From positions 164,363 to 228,362 of the forward strand of contig NZ_WESE01000006.1 of assembly GCF_009184895.1 (NCBI RefSeq): a stretch of DNA of 64,000 bases. The letters are read 5' to 3'. Below are positions 1 through 8,456 of this stretch, piece after piece (the stretch's first letter is position 1; every line of letters begins with the position of its first letter). Both the position numbers and the translations under genes were made by a program. The DNA is from Nostocoides sp. F2B08. Its GTDB lineage: Bacteria; Actinomycetota; Actinomycetes; Actinomycetales; Dermatophilaceae. The notes beneath the pieces were generated by a model. That model searched no databases. It saw nothing but the letters and a program-made list of their open reading frames with translations, and was not told the origin of the DNA.

Positions 1-597
1 GCGATGATGAAGACGTGGCAGCTGCCGGCTGCCCGCGCCGCTGGACTCGAGATCCCTGAGACCCTCGTGACGAGCGACCCGGAGGAGGCGAGGTCCTTCG
101 TCGACCGGCTCGGTCCGACCCGGGTCATCTGCAAGGCATTCTCCGCGACCGAGACCCATTGGCGCGAGACGCGACAGGTGGGGTCGGCGGAGTACGAGCT
201 CCTCGACCGGGTCCAGCTGGCGCCCGTGATCTTCCAGGAGTTCGTGCCCGCCGAGGTCGACCTTCGCGTGACGATCGTCGGGGAGCACGTGTTCGCGGCG
301 GCGATCGAGAGCCAGGAACTGCCCTACCCGCTCGACTTCAGACTCTTCCTCGATACGGGGCGGGGAGTCTCCATGCGGCCCGCGGTGCTTCCCGACGTCG
401 TCGTCGAGGCCCTGCATCGGCTGCTCAAGGCGGCAGGCCTGCGCTACGGCGCCGTCGACATGCGACGCACACCGGATGGGCGGCATGTCTTCCTCGAGGT
501 CAACCCCGCGGGACAATGGCTCTTCGTGGAAGAGGTCACCGGTCAGCAGATCACGGCGAGCATGGCGCGGATGCTGACCGACCTCGACCGCCGGTGA
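1..597 (+). CDS. ATP-grasp peptide maturase-like protein (MvdC/MvdD type), 5' truncated
   Basis: This is the C-terminal two thirds of an ATP-grasp ligase. The reading frame is open to base 1, so the N-terminal domain lies outside the window and the Met at base 4 is probably internal. The segment opens with the family's linker into the ATP-grasp fold (QLPAARAAGLEIPETLVTSD) and near the end has the metal-binding motif FLEVNPAGQW, with Glu and Asn as the usual Mg ligands. Relatives activate side-chain carboxylates with ATP to form amide or ester crosslinks in ribosomal peptides (graspetides). No precursor peptide is recognisable in the visible part. A YbaY-like gene follows 69 bases later. The short gap contains two direct copies of TGAAACGTCA (609-618 and 625-634). 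Family is fairly sure; substrate is unknown. Confidence 0.8.
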   Translation, partial: AMMKTWQLPAARAAGLEIPETLVTSDPEEARSFVDRLGPTRVICKAFSATETHWRETRQVGSAEYELLDRVQLAPVIFQEFVPAEVDLRVTIVGEHVFAAAIESQELPYPLDFRLFLDTGRGVSMRPAVLPDVVVEALHRLLKAAGLRYGAVDMRRTPDGRHVFLEVNPAGQWLFVEEVTGQQITASMARMLTDLDRR

Positions 598-666
598 CCG
601 TCACCGGATGAAACGTCAAGCGACTGAAACGTCACCGACCGCAACCGCCACCGACTGAAGGGGCCG

Positions 667-1014
667 ATGATGCCGAAGGTATCCGTGCGGATCGAATGGC
701 CCGAGCACGCCCCTCTGCCCGAGAACGCATACGCGGTGGTGACGGTGGAGGACGTCAGCAGGGCCGACGCACCGTCGGTCGTGGTCGGGGAGACGCTGCT
801 GGAGGAGGTGGATCCCGGCACTCCAACAATGACCGAGGTGGAGGTCGGCGAGGTCGACCCGGGCGCGGACCTCGTCGTCCGCGTCCACGTCGCCGACCGG
901 TCCCGGGCCGAGCGGCAGATCGAGATCGGCGACCTCGTCACGACCGAGTCCTACCCGGTGCTCACCCGGGGACGTGGCAGCTCAGTCGTCGTCCGGCCCC
1001 GTGTCATCGGCTGA
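667..1014 (+). CDS. YbaY-like (YscW pilotin-fold) small protein
   Basis: A 115-residue protein resembling the single beta-rich YbaY/YscW domain. It has the pattern VTVEDVSRADAP, then an Arg-Val-His-Val strand, and ends with SYPVLTRGRGSSV. Family members are usually lipoproteins with sugar- or secretin-associated roles, but this one has no signal peptide or lipobox and is probably cytosolic. ATG ATG at 667 and 670 both fit the frame. It lies on the same strand as the ATP-grasp gene and could be co-transcribed with it, which would make it a candidate partner, but this is inference. The role is unknown. Confidence 0.65.
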   Translation: MMPKVSVRIEWPEHAPLPENAYAVVTVEDVSRADAPSVVVGETLLEEVDPGTPTMTEVEVGEVDPGADLVVRVHVADRSRAERQIEIGDLVTTESYPVLTRGRGSSVVVRPRVIG

Positions 1015-1026
1015 CGAGCCGGGCCG

Positions 1027-3672
1027 CTACTTCTCCTCGACGACGAGCTCGACATCGCGGGCAGCGACGGGCTCGCTCGCGCTGCCGTTCGGGGCGTAGT
1101 CGAGCGTTCCGGTGACCCGGCCGGCGGCGCGCAGGTCGGCCTCGGCGACCCGCACCTGGGCGAGCGAGGACTGGGGGCCGGTGATCGTGACGGCCGAGAG
1201 CTCGGTGCGCATGCCCACCTTGGCCTCGGACTTCGTCTTGCGGATCGCCGCCAGCGCCGCGCCGACCGAGGCGAGCACGCTCGCGTCCCCGACGCTCGGC
1301 AGCTCGTCGGCGCTCGGCCAGGACGCACGGTGCACCGAGCCGTCGTGGAACCAGCTCCACACCTCCTCGGTGACGTAGGGCAGGATCGGCGCGAAGAGCC
1401 GCAGCACGACATCGAGGGCCAATCGCAGAGTGGCGCGGGCGCTCGTCGCGCCCGCCTCGCCGCGGCCGCCGTAGGCGCGGTCCTTGACGAGCTCGAGGTA
1501 GTCGTCGCAGAAGCTCCAGAACCACGTCTCGGTCATCTCGAGGCTGCGGGTGTAGTCCCACGACTCGAACCCGGCCCCGGCCTTGACGACGACCTCACGC
1601 AGGGAGGCGAGCAGCGCCTGGTCGAGCGGGTCGGTGACCTGAGCAGCGAGGTCCTCGGTCGTGGTGCCGGCAACCTCGCCGAAGGACAGCGCGAACTTGC
1701 TCGCGTTGAGGATCTTGATCGCCAGCCGGCGGCCGACCTTCATCTGCCCGACGTCGTAGGCGGCGTCGGTGCCGAGCCGGCCGCTCGCGGCCCAGTAGCG
1801 CACCGCGTCGGCGGAGTGCTGCTGGACGACGTCCTCGGGCGTGACGACGTTGCCCTTGGACTTGCTCATCTTCTTGCGCTCGGGGTCGAGGATCCACCCC
1901 GAGATGGCGGCGTTCGTCCACGGGACGCTGCCGTGCTCGTAGTGCGCGCGCACGACCGTCGCGAACATCCACGTGCGGATGATGTCGTGGGCCTGCGGGC
2001 GCAGGTCCATCGGGAAGACCTTCTCGAAGAGGGGATCCCCATTTCGCCAGCCGGCCGCGATGTGCGGGGTGAGCGACGAGGTCGCCCACGTGTCGAAGAC
2101 GTCCGGGTCGCCCACGAAGCCGCCGGGCTCGCCGCGTTGGGGCTCCTCGTAACCGGCGGGCGGGTTGGCGGCCGGGTCCACCGGCAGCTGCTCCGGAGCG
2201 GGCAGGATCGGGTTGTCGTAGTCGATCTCGCCCTGCGCGTCGACCGGGTACCACGCCGGGATCGGGACGCCGAAGAAGCGCTGGCGTGAGACGAGCCAGT
2301 CACCGTTGAGGCCCTGCACCCAGTTCGCGTAGCGGGCCCGCATGAACGAGGGGTGGAAGTCGATCTCATCGCCGCGGGCGACGAGGGCGTCGTTGAGCTC
2401 GGCGTCCCGGCCGCCGTTGCGGATGTACCACTGCCGGGAGGTGACGATCTCGAGCGGCTTCTCGCCGCGCTCGTAGAAGTTCGCCTTGCGCTGGGTCGGG
2501 GTCGGCTCGCCCTCGAGGTCTCCGGACTCGCGGAGCGCCGCGACGATCGCCTCGCGCGCCGAGAACGCCGTCTTGCCCGCCAGGCCCTCGGCGTACAGCT
2601 GGGCGCCCGGCCCGTCGGCGAGCCACTCCGGCACCTCCGCCTGCAGGCGTCCGGTGCGGGTGATGACCGAGCGCGTCGGCAGCTGCAGCTCGCGCCACCA
2701 CAGGACGTCGGTGAGGTCGCCGAAGGTGCAGCACATCGCGATGCCCGCGCCCTTGTCCATCTCGGCGGCCGTGTGGGCCAGCACGGGGATCTCGACCCCG
2801 AACAGCGGGGAACGGACCGTACGGCCGAAGAGCGACGCATACCGCTCGTCGTCCGGGTGAGCGATGAGCGCGACGACGCTCGGGATGAGCTCGGGGCGGG
2901 TCGTCTCGATGTGCACCGGCATGCTCTCGCCGGCCTCGGACGTGCCGTGGAAGGACACCCGGTGGTAGTGACCGGGGTAGTCGCGGGCCTCGAGCTCGGC
3001 CTGCGCGACGGCGGTCTGGAAGGTCACGTCCCACAGCCCCGGCGCCTCGGCCTGGTACGCCTCACCGCGCTCGACGTTGCGCAGGAACGCGAGCTGGGAG
3101 GTCGCGCGGGTGTTGTCGTCGATGGTGCGGTAGGAGATGTTCCAGTCGAGGCTGAGACCCAGGCGGCGGAAGAGGGACTCGAAGGCCTCCTCGTCCTTGA
3201 CGGTCAGCTCGTCGCACAGCTCGATGAAGTTCTGGCGGCTGATCGGCACCTCGTCGGCGGACTTCAGCGAGGTGCGGTCGCCGTGGTGCGGCGGGGTGAA
3301 GTCGGGGTCGTAGTGCAGGGTCGCGTCGCCGCGCACGCCGTAGTAGTTCTGCACGCGCTTCTCGGTCGGCAGGCCGTTGTCGTCCCAGCCGATCGGGTAG
3401 AACACGTTGAAGCCGGACATCCGCTTGTAGCGGGCCATGCAGTCGGTGTGGGTGTAGGAGAACACGTGTCCCATGTGCAGCGAGCCCGAGGCCGTCGGGG
3501 GCGGGGTGTCGATCGAGAACACGTCCGAACGCTCGCCCGCCAGCGCCCGCTCACGGTCGAAGGCGTAGGTCTGCTCCTCGCTCCATACCTGCGTCCACTT
3601 CTCCTCGAGGCCCTCCAGCGAGGGCCGCTCGGGGATCGAGGCAGCACGGGATGGGGTGAGGTCGTGGGTCAT
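1027..3672 (-). CDS. valS: valine--tRNA ligase
   Basis: Class I aminoacyl-tRNA synthetase of 881 residues that charges tRNA-Val in the cytoplasm. The HIGH signature appears as HMGH at residues 66-69 and KMSKS is exact near residue 602. An editing (CP1) domain lies between them and the anticodon-binding domain follows. The C-terminus has the short Arg/Lys-rich segment common to the family. The frame extends 24 codons upstream, but ATG at 3672 is preceded by GGAGG at suitable spacing and gives the normal MTHDLTP-like N-terminus, so I start there. The gene is divergent from the PlsC-like gene, with about 70 bases between starts. In many actinobacteria valS lies next to folC; here folC is 13 kb away with the ECF operon, toxin-antitoxin pair and ileS between. 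Confidence 0.97.
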   Translation of the reverse strand: MTHDLTPSRAASIPERPSLEGLEEKWTQVWSEEQTYAFDRERALAGERSDVFSIDTPPPTASGSLHMGHVFSYTHTDCMARYKRMSGFNVFYPIGWDDNGLPTEKRVQNYYGVRGDATLHYDPDFTPPHHGDRTSLKSADEVPISRQNFIELCDELTVKDEEAFESLFRRLGLSLDWNISYRTIDDNTRATSQLAFLRNVERGEAYQAEAPGLWDVTFQTAVAQAELEARDYPGHYHRVSFHGTSEAGESMPVHIETTRPELIPSVVALIAHPDDERYASLFGRTVRSPLFGVEIPVLAHTAAEMDKGAGIAMCCTFGDLTDVLWWRELQLPTRSVITRTGRLQAEVPEWLADGPGAQLYAEGLAGKTAFSAREAIVAALRESGDLEGEPTPTQRKANFYERGEKPLEIVTSRQWYIRNGGRDAELNDALVARGDEIDFHPSFMRARYANWVQGLNGDWLVSRQRFFGVPIPAWYPVDAQGEIDYDNPILPAPEQLPVDPAANPPAGYEEPQRGEPGGFVGDPDVFDTWATSSLTPHIAAGWRNGDPLFEKVFPMDLRPQAHDIIRTWMFATVVRAHYEHGSVPWTNAAISGWILDPERKKMSKSKGNVVTPEDVVQQHSADAVRYWAASGRLGTDAAYDVGQMKVGRRLAIKILNASKFALSFGEVAGTTTEDLAAQVTDPLDQALLASLREVVVKAGAGFESWDYTRSLEMTETWFWSFCDDYLELVKDRAYGGRGEAGATSARATLRLALDVVLRLFAPILPYVTEEVWSWFHDGSVHRASWPSADELPSVGDASVLASVGAALAAIRKTKSEAKVGMRTELSAVTITGPQSSLAQVRVAEADLRAAGRVTGTLDYAPNGSASEPVAARDVELVVEEK

Positions 3673-3729
3673 GGCGGTTATCCTCCCAGACCTGCGGGAC
3701 TGGGCCGAACCGGTATTCCTACGCTCCCG

Positions 3730-3735
3730 TAGGGT
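3730..3735 (+). promoter_or_regulatory. -10 element of a probable leaderless promoter
   Basis: TAGGGT sits exactly 7 bases before the ATG at 3743, placing the expected transcription start on or next to the start codon. No Shine-Dalgarno sequence lies before that ATG. The same arrangement occurs at lpd and mreB in this window. No good -35 box is visible. Confidence 0.4.
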
Positions 3736-3742
3736 TAGCGCC

Positions 3743-4549
3743 ATGGAGCCCGTCTACACCCCCGTGATCGGGTTCGCCCGCACCGCGTTCTTCACCATGG
3801 GCCTGAAGTTCCGGATCGAGGGCGAGGAGTACGTGCCGCACACGGGCGGGGCGGTCCAGGCCATCAACCACCAGGGCTACCTCGACTTCACCTTCGCCGG
3901 GCTCGCGCTGCGCAAGCACAAGCGGGTGGCGCGCTTCATGGCCAAGAAGTCGGTCTTCGAGCACGGCGTGACCGGGCCACTCATGCGGGGGATGAAGCAC
4001 ATCCCCGTCGACCGGCGGGCCGGGCAGGGGTCCCTGCAGGCCGCGATCGACGCGCTCAAGTCGGGTGAGATCGTCGGTGTCTTCCCCGAGGCGACGATGT
4101 CGCTGTCCTTCGAGCTCAAGGAGTTCAAGTCCGGCGCGGTGCGGATGGCGCAGGAGGCCGGCGTGCCGATCCTCCCGACCACCGTCTGGGGCTCGCACCG
4201 GGTGTGGACCAAGCACCTGCCGAAGCGGCTGGGCCGCTCGAAGATCCCGGTGTTCATCAGGGTCGGGCCGCCGATGTTCATCGGCCCGGACGAGGACGTG
4301 ACCGAGGCCACCGAACGTCTCCACGAGATCATGCGGGTCCAGCTCGAGGAGCAGATCGCCGCATACCCCAAGCTCACCGGGCGCGACCTGCGCTTCGTGC
4401 CCGCCCGGCTGGGCGGCACCGCGCCGACGCCGGAGGAGGCGCGGCGCAAGGAGGAGCACGACCGCACCCGCACGGTCGACAAGTTCAACGCCAAGAAGAG
4501 CGCCAAGGCGCAGCCCAGGTCATCGCGCCGCAAGCGCCGCCGCGGCTGA
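3743..4549 (+). CDS. 1-acyl-sn-glycerol-3-phosphate acyltransferase family protein (PlsC-like)
   Basis: A 268-residue LPLAT-superfamily acyltransferase, expected to transfer acyl chains to a lysophospholipid at the inner face of the membrane. It has the HX4D box (NHQGYLD), a downstream PVDRR block and VFPEATMS in place of the more common FPEGTRS, so the family Gly is Ala. The C-terminal 40 residues are Lys/Arg-rich and probably contact the membrane or nucleic acid. A longer frame begins at 3656, but ATG at 3743 gives the normal N-terminus and has a -10 box 7 bases upstream. It is monocistronic between valS and a lipoprotein gene. Family is sure; the acyl acceptor is not. Confidence 0.88.
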   Translation: MEPVYTPVIGFARTAFFTMGLKFRIEGEEYVPHTGGAVQAINHQGYLDFTFAGLALRKHKRVARFMAKKSVFEHGVTGPLMRGMKHIPVDRRAGQGSLQAAIDALKSGEIVGVFPEATMSLSFELKEFKSGAVRMAQEAGVPILPTTVWGSHRVWTKHLPKRLGRSKIPVFIRVGPPMFIGPDEDVTEATERLHEIMRVQLEEQIAAYPKLTGRDLRFVPARLGGTAPTPEEARRKEEHDRTRTVDKFNAKKSAKAQPRSSRRKRRRG

Positions 4550-4691
4550 GGCCGGCTCCGCGACACAGGCATGACGAGGAGGTATGCGGTGCTCGCCTCC
4601 CGCGGTCCGGCGCGGCTGGGCGCCGCTCGTCCCAGCGTCACGCGCGGCGTGGGGACTTTGTGATCCGTGTGACGGGTGTGACCATGGGGTC

Positions 4692-5261
4692 ATGACGCGT
4701 CCCGTCCTGCTGCGCCGTGCCGTCGCCACCTCGGCCCTCGTCCTGGTCGCTGGGCTCACGGCGTGCTCCGGGGATGAGCCCGAGCCGGTCCCGAGCACGC
4801 CCGCGACGACGGCGAGCGAGACGGCGACCCCCACCCCGACCGAGACGGCGACCGAGTCCCCGACGACGGAGCCGAGCGCCGAGCCCACCGAGACGGCGAC
4901 GGCTGCGCCGACGACTGCGGCCCCCGGCGGGACGGCCACCCCGGCCGGGCGCGATGCGGCCGCCCTCGCCGAGCTGCTGCCGCTGGACTTCCCGGTTCCG
5001 CCGGAGCTGACGATCCTCGGCGACCCGACGGTGACCGACGACAACGCCAACGTCATGTTCACGGTGCCGTCCGGGGCCGAGGCCTTCGTGTTCTACCGGA
5101 CCGAGCTGCCCGCGGCGGGCTACGAGTTCCTTCCCGGCACGAGCGACCAGTACAGCACCGAGGTGGCCTCGGGAGCGATCATCGCCCGCGGCAACGGCTT
5201 CGACGTCAACCTGCTCGTCGTCGAGGACGACGTCGAGGTCACGCTGACGCGCACGCAGTAG
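4692..5261 (+). CDS. putative lipoprotein with Thr/Pro-rich linker
   Basis: A 189-residue predicted lipoprotein. An Arg-rich start and hydrophobic helix lead to the lipobox LTAC, with Cys near residue 25. A mucin-like stretch rich in Thr, Pro, Glu and Ala (about residues 28-85) follows, then a globular domain of about 100 residues that I do not recognise. The C-terminal domain alternates strands and short helices and has no cysteines. The start at 4692 places the signal peptide directly at the N-terminus; the frame continues upstream without a plausible start. It probably spans the wall with the extended linker. Function is unknown. Confidence 0.75.
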   Translation: MTRPVLLRRAVATSALVLVAGLTACSGDEPEPVPSTPATTASETATPTPTETATESPTTEPSAEPTETATAAPTTAAPGGTATPAGRDAAALAELLPLDFPVPPELTILGDPTVTDDNANVMFTVPSGAEAFVFYRTELPAAGYEFLPGTSDQYSTEVASGAIIARGNGFDVNLLVVEDDVEVTLTRTQ

Positions 5262-5300
5262 CCGAGTCGCTGCAGGACGACACCCTGTAGGAATGCCGCC

Positions 5301-5879
5301 TCAGACGGCGTAGCCGAGGTGGCTGAGCGCCTGGCGCAGCAGGACCCCGTGCCCGCCCGGCATCTCCTCGAGGATGCCGACCATGAGCGCCTCCTGCGGC
5401 GTGAGCCAGGACAGGTCGAGGGCGTCCTGCTGCGGTGCGCAGTCGCCGGCGACGGGCACGATGAAGGCGAGCGAGACGGCGTGCTGGCGCGGGTCGTGGA
5501 ACGGTGTGACGCCGGGTGTCGGGAAGTACTCCGCGACGGTGAACGGCTGCGGGCTCGGGGGCACCTGGGGGAGCGCGACGGGGCCGAGGTCCTTCTCGAG
5601 GTGACGCATGAGGGCGTCGCGGACCCGCTCGTGGTAGAGCACCCGGCCTGAGACGAGCTCACGGGCGATCGTGCCGTCGTCGCGCGCCCGCAGGAGCAGG
5701 CCGACCGCGGTGACTGCTCCGGAACCGTCGACCCGGATCGGCACGGCGTCGACGTAGAGGATCGGCATCCGGCCGCGCATCGACTCGAGGTCCTCGCGGC
5801 TCAGCCATCCCTCGCGACGTTCGACGTCAACGCCGCCGGTGTAGTCGTCGCCCGCGAAGCCACTGCTGCCGAAGCTCAT
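5301..5879 (-). CDS. NUDIX-like protein of the DUF4916 type
   Basis: A 192-residue protein resembling actinobacterial DUF4916/NUDIX-related hydrolases. It starts with a GWLS...ESMRGRMPILYVD segment and carries the family's PVRV-like and RVLYHERVRDALMRHLEKDLGP segment, which sits where the NUDIX box would be. The full catalytic NUDIX signature (GX5EX7REUXEEXGU) is not intact, so hydrolase activity is uncertain. ATG at 5879 has GGTAGG at a good distance, and an in-frame GTG lies two codons upstream. It starts 28 bases after the ECF S-component stop and may be read through from that operon, though it is a common stand-alone actinobacterial gene. Confidence 0.65.
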   Translation of the reverse strand: MSFGSSGFAGDDYTGGVDVERREGWLSREDLESMRGRMPILYVDAVPIRVDGSGAVTAVGLLLRARDDGTIARELVSGRVLYHERVRDALMRHLEKDLGPVALPQVPPSPQPFTVAEYFPTPGVTPFHDPRQHAVSLAFIVPVAGDCAPQQDALDLSWLTPQEALMVGILEEMPGGHGVLLRQALSHLGYAV

Positions 5880-5907
5880 GGGCACATTCCTACCAGGCGG
5901 GTCGTGG

Positions 5908-6792
5908 TCAGGCGGAGTCCGCCGGGGTGGGAGCGCGGTCGAAGGCCGCGCGGCGGGCGATCCGCCGCAGGGCGGACAGGACCGCGGGGCCGACGAGGAG
6001 GATGGCGAGGGAGTTCGTCACGGCGCGCCCGATGTCCCAGCCGAGCGAGGTGACCAGGGTGAAGAGGACGAAGCGCTGGAGGTTCTCGACGACGGGTGCG
6101 CCGGCCTCGTAGGACAGCTGGGTCTCGAGGCCGACGGCGAACGGCCAGAAGGAGAAGTTCATCAGCAGGCCGTACGCCAGGGCGGCGACGATCCCGTATG
6201 CGACGAGCATCCCGATCTCGGCCCTGCCCCTCAGGCGTGGCAACAGTCCCGCGCCGAGACCCACCCAGGCCGCGGCCATCATCTGGAACGGCAGCCACGG
6301 CCCGACGCCGCCGGTGAGGAGCGCCGAGCCGAGCAGGGTGGTGGAGCCGAGCACGAAGCCGAAGCCCGGACCGTAGACCCGGCCGGCGAGGATGATGAGG
6401 AAGAAGACGGTCTCCAGGCCCGCGGTGCCCGCGCCGAGCGGCCGCAGGACGGCGCCGACGGCGGAGAGGACGCCGAGCATGGCGATCGCCTTGACGTCGA
6501 AGCCGCCACGGGCGATCTCGGCGAGGACGACGACGACGAAGAGCGGGAGCAGCGCGGCGAGGATGAGCGGCGCGGTCGCCGCGTCGTCGAGGCCGGAGCC
6601 GGGGGTGACGAGCAGCGGCCAGAGGAAGGACGCGAGCCCGACCAGGCTGACCAGGGCGATCGAGAGGCGGGCGCTGAGGTGAAGGTGGACCAGGCGGGTG
6701 CGGGACGGGCGCGACGGGGACGACGGAGGCACGGCTGGGGTCGCGCGCGGAGGCGCAGCCGAGGTGGTGCTCTGAGGGCGGGTGACCGTCAT
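5908..6792 (-). CDS. ECF transporter substrate-binding (S) component
   Basis: A 294-residue integral membrane protein with about six hydrophobic segments after a 35-residue Pro/Ser/Thr-rich N-terminus. Segments such as GTAGLETVFFLIILAGRVYG and WLPFQMMAAAWVGLGAGLLP are typical of ECF S components that also have fused-type A partners in actinobacteria. S components bind the vitamin and work with the T and A parts. The gene overlaps the ATPase gene by 4 bases and is last in the riboswitch-led operon. From that context the substrate is inferred to be cobalamin or a corrinoid precursor; sequence alone does not show it. Confidence 0.75.
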   Translation of the reverse strand: MTVTRPQSTTSAAPPRATPAVPPSSPSRPSRTRLVHLHLSARLSIALVSLVGLASFLWPLLVTPGSGLDDAATAPLILAALLPLFVVVVLAEIARGGFDVKAIAMLGVLSAVGAVLRPLGAGTAGLETVFFLIILAGRVYGPGFGFVLGSTTLLGSALLTGGVGPWLPFQMMAAAWVGLGAGLLPRLRGRAEIGMLVAYGIVAALAYGLLMNFSFWPFAVGLETQLSYEAGAPVVENLQRFVLFTLVTSLGWDIGRAVTNSLAILLVGPAVLSALRRIARRAAFDRAPTPADSA

Positions 6793-8456
6793 CGGGACGC
6801 ACCCGCCTCGACGAGTGCGGCCCGGACGTCGTCGACGGTCAGCCACGGGGCGGGGGCGAGGACCTTGCTGACCTGGGGCGCGAACGCCGGCGAGGAGACG
6901 AGGATCTCGTGCGGGTCCCCGTCGGCGACGACCTCTCCCTCGGCCATGACGAGCACCCGGTCGGCGACACCGGCGGCGAACTCGACGTCGTGGGTGGAGA
7001 CGACGACGCACCGTCCGGCCACGACCATGTCGCGGAGCACGCGGGTCAGTGCGGCCTTGGCGGGGTAGTCCAGGCCGCGGGTCGGCTCGTCGAGCATGAC
7101 GACGCCCGGCTCGCCGGTCAGCTGCACCGCGAGCACGAGGGCGAGGCGCTGGCCTTCGGACAGGTCGCGCGGATGGCTCGCCGGGTCGATGCCGGGGACC
7201 ATCGCGCCGAGCAGCCCGGCGCAGGTGCCCGGGGCGGCGCCGCTCTCGGCGTCGGCCTGGTCGCACTCGGACGCGACGGTCTCGAGGTAGAGCAGGTCGC
7301 TCGCCGACTGGGGGACGAGGGTGATCGCGCGGCGACGCTCGGCGGGCGGGAGATCGGCCGGGTCACCGCGGTGCGGGACGGTGGAGCCCGGCGTGCCGAG
7401 TCGCACCGTGCCGGACGTGCGCGGACCGGAGCCCTGGATGGCCCACAGCAGCGAGGACTTGCCGGCGCCGTTGCGGCCCATGATCACGCTGACCGTGCCG
7501 GTGTCGAAGCCGACCGTGACGTCCGAGACCGCGGGGACGTCGCCATAGCGGACGACGAGCCGCTCGGCGCTGACGGCGGTCGACGCGGGTCGTGGACTCT
7601 CGACGGGCGCGCTCTCGACCGAGGGGAGGGCGGAGCCGTCGCGGGCGGCGCGGCGGCGAGCGTCGCGGATCGACAGCGGCACCGGGGACCAGTGCAGCAG
7701 CCGGGCCAGCTCGACGACGGGCGGGGCGACCCGGGCGTCGGCCATGATCTCGGCGGGCGAGCCGTGCCGGACCGTCCCCGTGGCGCCGACCTCGATGATC
7801 GAGTCCGCGAGGTGGATGACCCGCTCGATCCGGTGCTCGGCGACGACGACGGTCACCCCGAGGTCGTGGACGAGCCGGGAGAGCGCCGCGAGGACGTCCT
7901 CGGCGCCGGTCGGGTCGAGGGCCGAGGTCGGCTCGTCGAGGACGAGGATCCGTGGATGGGCGGTCAGGACCGACCCGATGGCGACCCGCTGCTGCTGACC
8001 GCCGGACAGGTCACGCAGGCTCGCGTGACGCAGCTCGGCGATACCGAGCAGGTCGAGGGTCTCCTCGACCCTCTTGCGCATGACCGCAGGGGGCAGGCCG
8101 ATCTGTTCCATCGCATACGCGAGCTCCTCCTCGACGGTGTCGGTGACGAAGCCCGCCAGCGGGTTCTGCCCGACGACCCCGACGACGTCGGCGAGGTCAC
8201 GCGGCCGGTGCTCGCGCAGGTCGCGCCCGGCGACCTCGACCCGGCCGCGCAGCAGCCCGCCGGTGAAGTGCGGCACGTGTCCGCCGAGCAGGCCGAGCAG
8301 CGTCGACTTGCCCGAGCCGGTCGGGCCGATGACGAGCACGAGCTCGCCCTCCTCGACCTGCAGGCGCACGTCGCGCAGCGTCGGCTGAGCGGCGAGCTCG
8401 TCGCCCAGGCTGTCGCCGTAGGTGAGCGTGACGTCCTCGAGCCGGATCAGCGTCAT
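6789..8456 (-). CDS. ECF transporter ATPase with two fused ABC domains (A component)
   Basis: A 555-residue protein with two tandem ABC ATPase domains, energising vitamin uptake at the inner face of the membrane. Domain 1 has Walker A GPTGSGKST, signature LSGGQQQR and Walker B ILVLDEPTSALDP. Domain 2 has GRNGAGKSS, a divergent signature LSEGQRLAL and VVMLDEPTRGLDYP. The second signature carries Glu where Gly is usual, suggesting asymmetric ATP sites. It overlaps its T-component gene (8453-8456) and S-component gene (6789-6792) by ATGA, implying tight translational coupling. A much longer upstream frame exists but belongs to the shadow of the T gene. Confidence 0.92.
   Translation of the reverse strand: MTLIRLEDVTLTYGDSLGDELAAQPTLRDVRLQVEEGELVLVIGPTGSGKSTLLGLLGGHVPHFTGGLLRGRVEVAGRDLREHRPRDLADVVGVVGQNPLAGFVTDTVEEELAYAMEQIGLPPAVMRKRVEETLDLLGIAELRHASLRDLSGGQQQRVAIGSVLTAHPRILVLDEPTSALDPTGAEDVLAALSRLVHDLGVTVVVAEHRIERVIHLADSIIEVGATGTVRHGSPAEIMADARVAPPVVELARLLHWSPVPLSIRDARRRAARDGSALPSVESAPVESPRPASTAVSAERLVVRYGDVPAVSDVTVGFDTGTVSVIMGRNGAGKSSLLWAIQGSGPRTSGTVRLGTPGSTVPHRGDPADLPPAERRRAITLVPQSASDLLYLETVASECDQADAESGAAPGTCAGLLGAMVPGIDPASHPRDLSEGQRLALVLAVQLTGEPGVVMLDEPTRGLDYPAKAALTRVLRDMVVAGRCVVVSTHDVEFAAGVADRVLVMAEGEVVADGDPHEILVSSPAFAPQVSKVLAPAPWLTVDDVRAALVEAGASR

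Noticed and set aside
3673..3744. A 24-codon N-terminal extension of valS
   Set aside because: GGAGG lies just before ATG 3672, and the extension overlaps the divergent gene's promoter and start.
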